From Phlebiopsis flavidoalba (Eukaryota > Basidiomycota > Agaricomycetes > Polyporales > Phanerochaetaceae), in NCBI GenBank assembly GCA_035772785.1, contig JAOCPU010000015.1:1-64000 (forward strand): a DNA stretch of 64,000 bases, given 5' to 3'. The translations under genes and the position numbers were made by a program. Positions 24,643 through 35,944 of the stretch are shown here, piece after piece. Positions within the stretch are counted from its first letter, which is position 1. Each line of letters starts with the position of its first letter. The notes beneath the pieces are model-generated. The model was not told where the DNA came from. It saw only the letters and a list, made by a program, of their open reading frames with translations, and did no database searches.

Positions 24643-25697
24643 ATGCAGCGCCGACTTGACGAATGTGCGCGTGCGCTCGACGCGCGACGCGCTGCAGATC
24701 TTCAACGGCCCGTCGCCCCGGCGTCCCCCCATGATCACCCGCCGCCTCGACGCCGAGGAGCGCCGCGCGATCGTGCAACGGCAACCGTCTACATCTGGGA
24801 GGACGCTGCGTCCAACGCAGAGATCACGGCATCGGAATGGAGACGATGGTGTGTCCCCCCCGCTGCCTTTGTGTGCAAGGAAAGCTAACATGTCCCAGAC
24901 GGACGGCATCTCGTGGAGCGCGTCGCGCATCGCGCAAGGTTTTGTTCTATTCGCCAGGCGCGCCACGACCAGGACTCGACGAACCCGGCCGCGCAGTGAG
25001 GCGAGCATCATGCAGGTGCGCCCCCCTCCCTTTGCTTTGAAAAAGGTACTAATGAACGTTAGAAGACGCGCACCCCCCGCAGCAGTCAACACAACCCGCG
25101 CGCACGAAGTCGACCGCCTCATCAAACAGAACCTACAGCGTGCACGTCTCGCTGCCGTCCGACGCCTCGCGGGGCCTCACCGAAAGTGGCACCCTCAGTG
25201 CGTCCCCTCCCCCCTCCCTCCTTCCCCTTTCACTCACACGCACCAGCGGCGTTACTTCAAGCCAAGCGACCCTCGACAGACCTCGACACAATCGACAGCC
25301 TGCCCGCGGTCGGCGGCGCGCCCGTGACGGGGGGCTGGTTCCGCTAACTGCGCGCGCGAGCAAGAGCAGCACCAGCGCGGGGGCTCGCCGTCGACAGGAG
25401 CCCGCCGCAGCGGAGGACCCGTGGGCGCGCGACCGTCGAGCCGCTCACGACGACGTTCCGCGCGAGCCCGGGCACGCCGCCGCGCCCCCTCTGCCTTCTG
25501 CTCCCCAGTATGAGGAGAGGAGGTGGAGAGGAGAGGAGAAGGGAGGACAGGGACCGGCATCTCGTGCCGCTCGCGGTGCTCACGCAGCTGCGCCAGCCGG
25601 TGCGCGACCCGATTGCGGAGGAGTGTTTGAGGCGGCTGGCGCGGCCGCCGCGGCGGTGGATGCGCGCTGGGGGGAGGTGGTGTCGGGCACGCCGTGA
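24643..25697 (+). CDS. WOPR domain (Gti1/Pac2 family) transcription regulator
   Basis: The start ATGCAGCGCC gives MQR, typical of this family. Across frame shifts the first WOPR half reads NVRVRSTRDALQIFNG, then PMITRRLDAEERRAIV, VYIWED and NAEITA. The second half gives TDGISWSASRI (the DG..WS.SR motif) followed by LFY, then after an intron LIKQ plus VHVSLPSDASRGL, matching the usual LIKQTYSV segment. A linker with SSQATLDR leads to a GC-rich tail with LVPLAVLTQLRQPVRDP near 25560. WOPR proteins (Wor1, Gti1, Pac2, Ryp1) bind DNA and control morphological and nutritional switches. Paralogues differ in role and I cannot say which this is. The WOPR domain is secure; the C-terminus is not. Confidence 0.8.
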
Positions 25698-25935
25698 GTC
25701 TGGTTCGTGGGGGTGTTTTTAGAGGGTGGGCAAGGCATGGACGGACTAGGCATTTGAGCATGGATTTGTATACCGCATTTTTTTGTATTTTTAGTGTAAT
25801 TGTATGCTGTGGGTTCCAGTGTCGGTGTGATGAGGATTAGTGGCTTCAAGAAAGAAAGGTGAGTGTGATGCGAAGGTTGTAGTGTATGCAGATGAGCACC
25901 CGCGAGGGCCGCGATATTCTAGTGCGAGTGCGATT
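25698..25935. other. Convergent intergenic gap, WOPR and MutY genes
   Basis: A T-rich segment (about 25775-25800) with ATTTTTTTGTATTTTTAGTG sits between two converging genes and is a plausible 3' processing region for the WOPR transcript. No gene seen. Confidence 0.35.
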
Positions 25936-27604
25936 TCAAGAAAAAAGGGGAAAGGAAGTGTTCAAGCGAAGCGGGGGGCGCGTTACACCCACAAACGCAC
26001 GCGCCAGCTTCCACACCTTGCCCACGCCCGTGCCTATACTGCCTCCCCCATCAGCCCCTGCACAAAAAAAAAACAAAAGACAATAAACCCACTTGGCACG
26101 CTCAACCTCCCCCTCCTCAACCCACACCGCGCCCTCCCCCTTCACCTCCGGCGGCCCCTCTCTCCCCCTCCAGACGCACCCACACCACAACATACCTCAC
26201 CCTGACATGCGAAAACACATGCTCCACCTCCCCCGCCTCCTTCCTCTGCACCACTCTGACATTTCTGCAGGGTGCGCCAGCACGCGCTTCAGCAGCGCCT
26301 CGGGCGCCTCGGATTCCGCGCCAGGGAGGCTCGGGAAGTCGTGCAGGCTGGCGAGCAGGCCCGTGGCGGGCCGCCGGAGGAGCAGGACGCGGCCGCGCCA
26401 CGTGAGGACGCTCACGCGCGTGCGTCTCGCGGCGCGGGGGCGCGCGCCGCCGTCTTGGGCGGGAAGCTCTCCGCGTCGTCGGGGCACCCGCCAGCGGCGT
26501 GCACACGCCACACGCGTCTTCAATATCCACTGGGGCAGAAGCGCGGGTTCGCCGCGCCGCAGAACGCCCGGATGGGGGCACGCAGAGCACGACGGCGCGC
26601 GCGGCGTGCAGAGCGTCGCGCCGAGCTCGATGACACCGCCTGGTTCACGTCGCCCGGTGCATCCGCACCCGCGACGAGACGGCACACCGCCTCGCGCCAC
26701 AGTGATAATATCCTGCGCCTTCTTCGACTGGGCGGCATGGGCGCACGTGCAGCGCGAGGACACGCGAGAGCACGCGCTGCGCGTTGCCGTCGACCGCCGC
26801 GGACGCGCTACGCGCCGTGCGCGATGCTCGCGATGCGCGCCCGCGCTGTAGCGCCCCGATGCCGGGGATCTGGGCTTGGAGCCCGCCGCGCGATGGCGGG
26901 AAGCGCGCCGCGACGGCCTTTTGGGCGCCGGCGAGGAGGCGCGTGCCGCAGGGGAGTAGTAGCCCAGGCCTTTCCAGAGCGCGTGCACGGTGTCGAGGTC
27001 TGCGGACGCCTGTGGGGGTGGGTGTTAGTGGGGGTTGGGGAGGAGAGGGGGGGCGTACGAGGTCTGCGACGGGTTGGGAATCTGTGTGCATGTTAGCTAC
27101 GCAGACTTATGAGTGTGTTAACGCACGAACTCTCCATCCACCGATTATAGTACGGAATAACAGTCACAACCTGCGTCTGCTGCAGCATCACCTCCGACAC
27201 CCACACCTAGCCCTCCTCAGCATCGCCCGCGCCGCGCACAGAGACAGAGAAAACGCACCTCGTACGACCCCGCTGCGCACGCGCGCGCGGCCCCGAGCCC
27301 GCGTCGTACCGGCTTGCCATGCCAGCGGCATACCCCGCACGTCGCGCACGCGTGCAAAAACATTCGAGCACAGCGCGTACGCGCGCGCCGCGCCGGGGAA
27401 CGAGCTAGGACAGTGTCGCGCGCGGGGTGCGAGTGTCGCAGTCTGCCTCGGGCTCCTCTTGGGGCGCGGGATCGCAGTGTCTGGTCTTCGGGCTTGTCTT
27501 CGGGATTGGATTTGGGCACGGTGCTGGCGGCGCGCGCGCGGGGCGTCGGAGGTGTACTCTGCGTCCGAGGTCTGCGGCCCGGCGCGGCGCGTGCGTTTCG
27601 GCAT
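25936..27604 (-). CDS. A/G-specific adenine DNA glycosylase (MutY/MYH)
   Basis: Removes adenine mispaired with 8-oxoguanine. From the start MPKRTRRAGPQTSDAEY (27604, a basic, nuclear-signal-like N-terminus) the minus strand reads FARVRDVRGMP near 27330, then VSEVMLQQTQVVTVIPYYNR near 27200-27150 with the catalytic glutamate, ALWKGLGYYS near 26980, the helix-hairpin-helix IPGIGA.YTAGA near 26860, and VVDGNAQRVLSRVLAL near 26790 with the catalytic aspartate. The iron-sulphur cluster motif is complete as C-x6-C-x2-C-x5-C (CTPRAPSCSACPIRAFC) near 26610-26560. A C-terminal NUDIX-like domain follows (VLTWRGRVLLLRRPATGLLA, then HVFSHVRVRYVVVWVRLEG and IGTGVGKVWKLA). Introns of about 50-100 bases and a few frame shifts separate the parts. 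All key residues are present. Confidence 0.88.
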
Positions 27605-28179
27605 GGTTGGGTGGTGTGCGGGTTTCTGCGACGTGAGAGACGCGGCGAGACGCGTAGACGTGACTCGTCACGCGCCGCGTGGCCGCTGTGTGACGGCTGT
27701 TTGGTGTTGCGGTGCGGTGTCCCGCAGCGAGTATGTATGGCTAGTGAGTGGGTGGGTGGTGTGGCGAAGGTGAGGCGGCTAGGGCAATGTTGGATGTCGG
27801 GTGCTGAAAGCGAGAGTGTTCGGACGCGGCGTGCCCCCCGGACGGATTCGCGCGCGCTGGTCACGTCACGTCACGTAAGTGTGGTCGGTCCACGGGTCGT
27901 GCACGGCGCGTCGGGAACCCGCCAGAGCCTGCATCGCGGTTCAAAAAAGATCCATAAAATCACGCTCAGAGGCATTGTAACAGTCTCGCAGGACCGGCGA
28001 CAACGACGGATTCGGAGAGCTCAGAGAACAGAGGTCGTTGTTTCCGAGACCACCGCCGAAAAAGGCAGTGGTCGAAGGCTATTCGTTCTCACGTCTGGAC
28101 GACCGCCACGTCGTGCGCACTTTTGAGCAGTCTGCCTCTGTCTGTACGCTCCTTCATCGTTTGATAATTTTTCCTCGCC
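27605..28179. promoter_or_regulatory. Shared promoter of MutY and SURF4 genes
   Basis: About 575 bases between two divergent genes. It contains three overlapping TCACG words in a row (27861-27876) and a related ACGTGACTCGTCACGCG stretch near 27658. The right part, close to SURF4, is less GC-rich. Confidence 0.45.
27861..27876. promoter_or_regulatory. Triple TCACG / TGACGTGA-like element
   Basis: The sequence TCACGTCACGTCACGT reads on the other strand as overlapping TGACGTGA units. This resembles CRE/ATF or unfolded-protein-response elements recognised by bZIP factors. It lies about 300 bases upstream of SURF4. The repeat is visible; binding is inference. Confidence 0.35.
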
Positions 28180-30173
28180 ATGTCCCTCGTCGTCATACAC
28201 ATTGACCGGCCAGGCCCTCTGGAGGCTACCAGCCCGACCGTTCACGGCTTCTCGTGACAACCCCGCGCCGTCCTCTGGCTACAGGGCCGCCAACCCCGAC
28301 GACCCGATCGAAAGCTGCGTGCTCGCCCCCCTCGCCCGCCAAGTCCGAGGACTACGTCGACGATCTACACCCAGACCCCGCAAGTCCGCACCTCCCCGCC
28401 CATCGGCCGCTTCTCATCGTCGTAACCTTCCTCGATTGACTCGCTGCGACATCATCTCCTATCCCAGTGGGGCGACCAGCTCTGGTACCTTTCCAGCGGT
28501 GCTCTGCGTCCCCTCTCCGCCGTCGCGCGCGCGCGCGCATGGGCTCACGCTTTGCAGACACCGGCACCTTCCCTGGGGCCTCTCGCACCTCTTCCTCGCG
28601 CTCGACAATGTCCTCGTACGTAACCTTCCCCGCGTGTGAATACGCGCGCTGACGCCGCGCAGACGACTGCTCGTGCTGGCTCGGGCGGCCAGGGATCACG
28701 AAGAAGCACGCACGAGTACGCTGCCGTGGGCGGCCTGCTCGCGGTCGTCATCATGCAGGCGCTCGCGCTACGGGCCCCTCATCTTTGACCTCAACTTCTT
28801 CTCCGCAACCTCTCCGTCATCGGCGGCCTCCTCATGGCTCTTCTCCGACTCGATGTACTCGCGCAGGACCCTCTTTGCCGCGGCCGTTCCCCCCTCGCGA
28901 TGAGCGAGAAACGGACCGCAAGAAATAGTACAGTTCCCCGCTATGAGTGCAGCGTCGCTCAGCGCTGAAATGGCTGAATAGCTTCCCCTCGCGGGCCGTG
29001 TCCTGCTCATCTTCCTATTTCATTGCGCTTCGCATTCCGCGGCGAGTGGAGCATCGGACGGTTCTTGCCACCAGTGTCGCTCGCTCGGTCTCGCCGCGTG
29101 CACGATGGGTTGCCATTTCACGGCTCACAAGGCAAACGGTGGTCCTGCCGCGTTCCTCGTTCTACGTCCCTCAGACATCCTTCAACGCTCTTTATCAACA
29201 AACTGGTGGGAGCGTCCACAGTGCTCACCCTCAGCGGGACTTTCCTCAAGTAGTGGCATAGGCTGATCCTTGTGGGCTTATGCACACCCCCCGCCCCATC
29301 TCCACACTCAAAAACTCCCGCCCCCCCCCGCCCCACATCCCCCCGCCCCAACTCTCCTCCTCCACCCCCCCCCCACACCACCCCACTCCTCTAACCACCC
29401 CCTCTATCTCCTCCCACCACCCCCCGAAACCGTCCCCCCACACCACTACCCCCCCACCCCCCCCCCCACTCCATCCCCCCCACTATCACGAACCAAGAAC
29501 AACCTCCCTAAAACCCCACCCCACATCTACCCCCCCCCCCCACGTGCCTGAATCCCACCCCCCGAACTCCCCAACTCCTACCAGTCCCCCCCCCTTAAAA
29601 CCCCCACTCCACACACGAAGCACCCCACCCGCCCCGACACAAGAAACTGCCAAACCTAACACGCTCCATCACACCCCGCTCCGCAGATACTCCCGACTTC
29701 TTACCACCCACCCCCCGACCATACCACCGTATGCAAAACCTTCCACACCCCCCGTCTAATCTCCTGATTACCCTTTCGCCCCACCCCCCACCTCCCCCTC
29801 TTAACCCTCTCGATCCCACCTCCCCAATCCCACTAACACCCAACTATCCTACAGCTCCCATCCCCTCCCTCCCCACCACCTCCCACCACATACCACCAAA
29901 AACCCAACCCCAACCCTACGACCATCCCCCCACCCCCCCACCCCACCTCCACGCCCCACACCTTCACCCTCACCCCTTCCTTCCACACCCTCCTTTAACA
30001 GAGCACGCAGATACGGCACTTATTCCCAAGACCTTTGTATGGGGACGTCTCATCTGGTGCTATTAACCTCACTAACCCAACTATCTCACAAGCCATTGTT
30101 GGAGGTCTTATCCTCATTGGTGAACATGGGTCCAGGTGGCCTGTCTGTCGACGAGAAGAAAAAGACGTTTTAA
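28180..30173 (+). CDS. SURF4/Erv29 ER cargo receptor
   Basis: A polytopic membrane protein that loads soluble cargo into COPII vesicles. The start at 28180 (MS, then SSYTLTGQALWRL across one indel) continues PFTASRD, then ANPDDPIE, KSEDYVDDLHP, and IGRF with LLIVVTFLD near 28400. QWGDQLWYLS and HRHLPWGLSHLFLALDNVL (28560-28610) follow, then EYAAVGGLLAVVIMQAL near 28720 with GPLIFDLNFF, and RNLSVIGGLLMALL near 28810. After another intron come FRGEWSIGR near 29030 and TLFINKLV near 29190, then HPQRDF near 29230. A C-rich block of about 0.7 kb intervenes before the last exon, which gives IVGGLILI near 30100, NMGPGGLSVDEKKKTF and a stop. The final KKTF is a classic di-lysine (KKXX) ER-retrieval signal. 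Frame shifts are frequent. Confidence 0.87.
29281..30000. repeat. C-rich, nearly G-free low-complexity block within SURF4
   Basis: For about 720 bases the plus strand consists almost wholly of C, A and T, with runs of up to about ten or more C and only about 1-5 G per 60 bases in the lines I counted. It starts and ends abruptly and lies exactly between the exon ending HPQRDF and the final SURF4 exon. It opens a long Pro/Thr-rich frame that is only a product of composition. It may be an expanded intron, an inserted satellite-like tract, or a base-calling artefact. The minus strand is G-rich with many G runs. Confidence 0.85.
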
Positions 30174-30634
30174 GCAACGCCATCAAACATGACGCGCTGC
30201 CAGAAGGCGAGGGCAGAGGACGCGATTTGTCAGAGCGTTTTTGTCACACCGTGCCAGTTGTGACCTCGTATCCACATTTCGGTAGGGGGGCTCCCTAGCG
30301 TACTACGTGGGAGAGGGCGGGGACATGGGATTATTCACCTTTATTATATATTTTATTGCATGTGCCAATGGGATCGGCACTTGTTTGAGACATGGAATTT
30401 CAGTTGAACATCCTGCGTGCGACAGTGCCGACCTCGGGCGCTTAGAACGCCCGTGAAGTTGCCGGCGAGTTTTTGACTGTTTTTGATTGGAGCTGGAATT
30501 TTGTCCGGCGTCCTCTGCAACTCTTGCTTGTCCCTGTGCGTGCGCAGAGCACCTGGCTCTGTCGGCTGCACATCTCTACGCTGCTTCGCTTCACCTCATT
30601 CTAGCCTCGCAGACCTGACCCTCTCGGCCGCAAA
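30174..30634. other. Intergenic, SURF4 end to Enp2 start
   Basis: About 460 bases containing TTTATTATATATTTTATT (30340-30358), an AT-rich spot that could serve SURF4 polyadenylation. The right end is the Enp2 promoter and leader. No gene seen. Confidence 0.4.
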
Positions 30635-33545
30635 ATGACGACACTTGACTGCCGGACCCAGGGCTCGGTCAAGGTCTACACAGTCAATGGTGCAGCTTCC
30701 GCTCGTCTTCTGCGTTACCTGACTGGCTTACTCGAAAACGCGCTGTGAAGGAAAAGGTGGAAGCGGGGGCTGTGCGTAGAACAGTTCGAAGGCACTCTGG
30801 AACTTGTGCAGCACTTTGATTCCCCGAGGCGAGCAACCGCATCAAGACGACACGAGACGGGCACCATATTCGTAGCTACTGTACATACAAGCCTCAGATA
30901 CGGGGTGTGGACCTGGACCAGCTGTGTCGATGAAATTCGAGCGACATTCAGATGCACGGACAGAACGTCGACTTCCTTGTGAGTGAGTCTGCGCGTGGCC
31001 CCCGCGTAGGGATACAGATTCGTTCTACCATCAGGAAACCGCAGATGCTCTCGGATGACTGGACAAAGTCATTCACACTTGCAAATACGACCGCTACCGT
31101 CGAATTTCACAACCAGAAGGCGGGCTCTACTACCGCAACGCACGAAATAACCAGACGCTTCGGCCGTACAGCCCGGGCTCTGAGTACCACTGTTCCCATA
31201 GTGCGAAAGTCGCCACGCAATCTGCCTTCGCCGGGGGGGCCAAGGTCTACCGCCCCTTCAAGCCTCGACCAGCGGCCGCTTCATTGACCCCCGTTGCTCC
31301 TCTCAGGGCGAGAACTAAGGAAGTGTCCCGGCGTGAAACGCGGATCGACATCAAACCCCGCGCATCATCTCTTCGCGGCCGGCCCGTCGGAGCTGGCAAA
31401 CTGCCGGCCCAGCAGTCGAGCTCTGGGACCCCCGCTCGGCGCGCGCGCGTGGGCCGGTGCTCCGGCTGCCCAATGCGCGGCTGTAGCTCCCCACGGGTGC
31501 GGGCGCGCCGGCGCTGCCCGGCGCGTGACTAAGACGGCGCGGGCGGCGCGGCGGTCTCGGTCACTGCGCTCGCGTCGCGCGGCCCGGACGTGGCTGTCGT
31601 ACGCGGTCGGGACGTCGAGCGGGGCCACACGCTGCTGTACGAATCCGCTCGGCGCGCCCGTTTGCGATCAAAGACCAGGGGTACGGCTGACTGACCTGTG
31701 AAGAACGTCTGTCGTGGTATTTGGGGGTGGCAGCAGGATGCCGGCGAGGGCCTGGTGCTCATGCGCGGACAAGAAGGTGATCACAGATATGGGACAAGAA
31801 CTCGGTGCGTTTAGTCTGCGCGCGCGCGGTGCCTATCCTGGCGATCATCATTTCTCATTCCCCGTGTTTTTGCCGTACATGAAGCCTTCTGCCAACTTAC
31901 CTCAATTAACGCCTGCTTCTGATATCAACGACGTTCACCATTTACCCCGGGGTGTCATAGTGGTCTTAAAACTCATGCTGGCAAATGAAGGCATCCAAAT
32001 GACACACGTACTACATTCCCCAGCTGGGGCCCGCCCCACGCTGGTGCAGCTTTCTCGAAAAACCTCACGGAGGAAATGGAAGACCAGACGACCCGACGGC
32101 GTATCATGTGAGGACTACACAATTTGTCGAGCGCAGCGAGCTGGCCAGGTGAGTCGCTGCCCTTGCGGGCGTGTGTGCGTGTGTATGTGCGAGCATGCTG
32201 AGCTGATGCGCTCACGCAGCCCTCGGATTGGCACAACCACCTTATTGGGACGCCGGCCACTCAAGCCGTACATGCACGGCTACTTCTTGTCGCTGCAGCT
32301 GTACGACACACTGCGCGATAGCTCATCGCGAACCCGTACGTGTACGCAGGAACACCGCGAGCGTGCGGTCCCGCCGCGAGAAAATGGAAAAGATGGGCGG
32401 AGACGAGGATACGTACGCGGAAGGACGCGGGGTGTCAAGGTCAACAAAGGCGTTGGCTGAGAAGATCAGGCGCGAAGAAGAACCGCGAGAGGAAGAAGGC
32501 TGGGAGAAGAAGGCCGCGGCGCGTAAGGCGAAATCCGCCGAGGATGATGCTATGGACGTCGATGAGAACGCGGGTGCAGAGGGTGGGAAACCCGCGGAGA
32601 AGGCAAGGCCTGCTCAGCGACCCCGGTTCCAAGGAACTCTTCGAGAACTACCCAGAGTTCCCCTGAGTGGACGAGGCGAGCAGAGAGTTTGCTCTCCTAA
32701 CTCACACCCCCATGCTCGCCCGTCACCCAGCGGCAGCAAAAGGGCGCGCGACGTTCCGAGTGCGTCCGGCAGGGCACCGGACGGCCGTGGAGAGCGAGGA
32801 GGAAGAGAGCGACAAGGGCTCCTCCTCTAGCGAGTCCGATGACGAAGGCGGGAGTGGGAGTGGGAAAGAGAGCGAAAGTGAAGACAGCGATGCCGCGGGA
32901 GGTGCGCTCTAATGAAACTTGCGCCCAATTCGTTGTTTAATGACCAACTCTATTCTATCCAGAGCTCTGCGGACGGACGATATTCGTGCCCCGCCTTCGC
33001 CGCGCGCAACAGCACGGCCAGGCCGCGCAGAAGAGGCCGCCGGCCGCACGCAAGCCCCAATGTGCGCCTCGTGCCCATGCCGGGCCCAGGCCGATGCGCG
33101 TGCGGGCGTGGACAGGAACGCCACATTGTGGCCAGCGTCGCTCGTCGGCGCCGGGAGGAAGAGGCGGCAGGGGCAAGATAACGGACGGGACAATGTGAAA
33201 TTCTCCGCCGATGGCGGCGTGGAGATGACCTTTGTGCCCTCGATGTCTGCGGACGCAGACGAGGGCGGTGAGTTTGCAGGTGGGAAGAAGGCAGGAAAAC
33301 AGGCACGGAGAAAAGGCGTCGAGACGTTTGGGCTCGGTTTGGAGAAGGGAGGGACTGAGACTGAGCCCGACGTGGCCATGAGTGAAAGCGAGCGAATGGG
33401 TAGGACTCAGCGGCGGAGGGGCCTGAGAAGCGGCAGCAAGAATACTTTCAGACGAAATGTGATTCAGCCGTCCGTCGCACAACGTCATCTACACGACATT
33501 CGTGTATATTTACAACGCAGCAATCTCGTACGCGAGATGGAATGA
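30635..33545 (+). CDS. Ribosome biogenesis WD-repeat protein Enp2/NOL10
   Basis: A nucleolar WD40 protein of the small-subunit processome. The ATG at 30635 gives MTTLDCRTQGSVKVYTVNGA, including the family N-terminus KVYTV.GA. Following pieces: ELVQHFDSPRRA near 30800, RVWDLDQL near 30910, MLSDDWTKSFTL near 31050, EFHNQAG and FGRTA near 31160, AVVRGRDVERGHTLLYE near 31600, PFAIKDQGYG near 31660, DKKVI near 31770, SDINDVHHLP near 31925, LANEGIQMT near 31985, and a segment ending EEMEDQTTRTAYEDY near 32080. LKPYMHGYFLSLQLYDT near 32260, YTEHRERVRREKMEKM near 32350 and an acidic-basic tail with AEDDAMDVDENAG near 32540 follow. The end has RRKGVETFGLGLEKG and SGSKNTFRR (33320-33450). The second half is much more GC-rich than the first. 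Frame shifts throughout. Confidence 0.88.
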
Positions 33546-33949
33546 CTTGATACACCAATCACCATAACAGATGTAGATGAAGTGTTTTCTACCCGGCTGA
33601 TATGCTCATCCACGCGTGAATCCTATAGGAAACCCTGCAAGTGACGGAATGCCCGTCCGACGACACCCCACGCATCGCGTATAGACCCGTAATCACCTCA
33701 TGCCGCCTTTTCTAAACTTCTCAGCCTTACACCCACGCTGGCACATGATCCTCTACAGCATCATGTAAGGAACTGAATGGAAGCTCTCGTTAACACCGGG
33801 ACGGAGTCCGTCCAACGCTGTTGCCGGAGATCAAACCCTCGTCCATTCCCCTCCGCGCTGTTGCGCCACCTCACCGTTAACACGCATTGCCACAGCATGT
33901 GCCGCCGATCGCTACGCGCTCGCTAGGCGAGGATCGAGGAAGCTGTGTC
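33546..33949. other. Convergent intergenic gap after Enp2
   Basis: About 400 bases near 52% GC between two converging genes. I examined 33780-33900 for a tRNA and found no consistent cloverleaf. No gene seen. Confidence 0.4.
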
Positions 33950-35944
33950 GTGCACGCCGGATGAGGATCTGAGTTACGACACTCACTTCTGCACTGTGAA
34001 TGGGTGGCAACAGGGCGGCCACGGGCCGCGCGCTCACGGCCTCGCGCCGCCCCCGCTGGTTTCTATCACGCCCTCCGCCTGGGTTTTGCGAAGGGCCCAG
34101 CGAAAAAGGCATACGCACTCGCGCGGGGTTCGAACGGGCTGCTCCCGGGTTTCAGGTCAGATTTGATGCCCCGCGGCCTCAAAGGGCGGCGCGCGGCCTC
34201 GAGAGGCTCGACGCACCGCCCGCAGGCACCGGAGACGGGTTTGCTCGACGACCCTAGACGTGCTGCTTGCTGCCGGCATTCGATGGTGGGGTTCGCTTAG
34301 CCGGTGGGAGCGTGCTCGTGTAGGGTTCGTGCCAGGCTGGAGATGGATAACACCAGGGCCGGATAGGTAAATTTGGCCGCGCTGTCTGAGTTGGCCCTGA
34401 GACGCTGGATGGATCTGGGCGGGTTGTGATGGCACAGGGACGGTTCAGCGGGTGGGACGTTATACGTTCTTCGATGCCGTTCCAGAGGGATGCGAATGGC
34501 GTTTTTGCGCGGATGTGTTCTTGTAGATTGGACCCAGCTGAGCGCCGTATGCGAAAGGGAACGGGCAGAATTTCGTATTCTGCGCGAAGACCGTCGGTCC
34601 GTGGGCCGGCTTCGATCTCTCGACGTTCGGCTCGGAATCCTCGAAGAGCTTATACCGTATGGGTCGCTCTCTTGATGCGCTCCCCTTCGCTCCTCTTCAA
34701 GTCGCCGCAGGCTTGTCCTCGAGCTGCCTCAGCGAGAACAATGCCGCCTGTCCCTCCAGTCCCAGCTTTTCTCGTCCGTGGGTCGAGAGTCTCTCCATGC
34801 GGCCCCGCGAGTCCAGCGCAACTCAGTCTGCTTCGCTTCAGACTCGTTTCTCTCCGTTTGCCTCGGCTTCTTCCCGACAACGCCAGGAGGCGCGCACATC
34901 AATTCTGCTTCTGCACGTACTCGTTCCCACTCTCGCTCGAAACCTCTTCCCGTTGTTCGCAATAGCCCCGGCAGCGCCTCCTCGAGCTCTTGTACCTGCT
35001 CCTGGACCCTGCTCCAGCGGCCGCATAATGCCTGGCGCGCTGCCTCTTGAAGGGCGCGAGCCTTCTGACGGGCTCGTAGCTCGCCGGGCGCGGCTCGTTC
35101 TGAAGTCTCTTTTCAGGGCATCAATCTCTGCGCGCAGAGCTGCATCCGCTTTCTGTGGAGTCCCGGCGCGCGGCCTTGAGGATGCTCGTTAGAGTTGAGT
35201 GTTCGGCAGTCAGAAGCGAGAGTGTATGGTTCAGCTGTACTCGCCGGTCCTCGAGCGAGAAATGCTGGGCGATGTGTAGGGCTGGGGGGGGCGTCGTTGG
35301 CAGCAGAGTGGGTGTGAGGCAGCGAGAGCAGCGTTATCGGACTGGGGAAGACGCGAGCAGAGAGGGCCTGGTCGGATTGCTCTGGGCAATTTTTCCGAGA
35401 CAAGAACTGCCTCTGCCCTTCCATCTGACTCTGGAATGCGTGCAATGGAGGTCTATGGTGCATGATATATATGCGTGAGGTCTTGCGACATGCGATGTGT
35501 ATGGTATGCGTTACAGTGCACTGCACCTGTGGTAATCTGACTCCGCATGCTTTCGTTTGAGTACAATTCCGAGCTCTATGTCATACTGCCTATTATGGCA
35601 TGAGACCGAAGAGGATGATGACAGCCTGGTCGCCTCGTCGTCGATCTTCATGAGCCACACGTTTTGCCACGGTGTGTGCCATTGACCTTGGACAGAGAGG
35701 CCCTTTGAGAGCACATCCGAGACAATCTGGACGCCACCGCGCGAGCTACCGGAGCCCTCTGCGTGGCGGAGTCGTCCTCATCCGAGTCGTTTGTAATTCC
35801 GAGCGACGCGAGCGACCGCTCGACCGCTGCGGAGTCGGACGAGACAAGAGGCGATGAGAGAATGAATGTAGCTGACACAGAGGTGATCTCTCGTACGGTG
35901 AGAGATTCCAAAGGGAAGGCCGCCATGGGCGAATAGAGTGCCAT
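33950..35944 (-). CDS. Unrecognised protein with N-terminal domain and coiled coil
   Basis: The minus strand from 35944 begins MALYSPMAAFPLESLTVREI and continues with a Ser/Asp-rich linker (SDEDDSATQ). A short domain follows with NVWLMKIDDEA and RQYDIELGIV (35660-35560), then SMRSQITTGA after a break. Next comes a long alpha-helical part: SQMEGQRQFLSRK, DRRVQLNHTLSLLTAEHSTL, TSILKAARRDS (35250-35160), LRAEIDALKRDF near 35110, QVQELEEALPGLL near 34975 and REWERVRAEAELM near 34910. The last several hundred bases are Pro/Arg-rich. I do not recognise the family; an intracellular coiled-coil scaffold is the most that can be said. It converges with Enp2. The end is uncertain. Confidence 0.55.

Noticed and set aside
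21250..25125. Very long minus-strand open frames (up to about 365 codons) opposite the DNAJC11-like and WOPR genes
   Set aside because: High GC makes antisense frames open by chance; their translations are low-complexity Arg/Pro/Ala and the plus strand carries clear family motifs.
29270..29759. Long plus-strand Pro/Thr/His-rich open frames
   Set aside because: They result solely from the C-rich, G-poor composition; stop codons need G or specific T-A-A patterns that are rare here. No start context or conserved motif.
33780..33900. Possible tRNA after Enp2
   Set aside because: No T-loop consensus and no consistent acceptor, D and anticodon stems could be drawn on either strand.
34115..34165. 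GGGGTTCGAAC as a tRNA T-arm
   Set aside because: Flanking bases do not form the T stem or the other arms, and the stretch lies within a putative coding tail.
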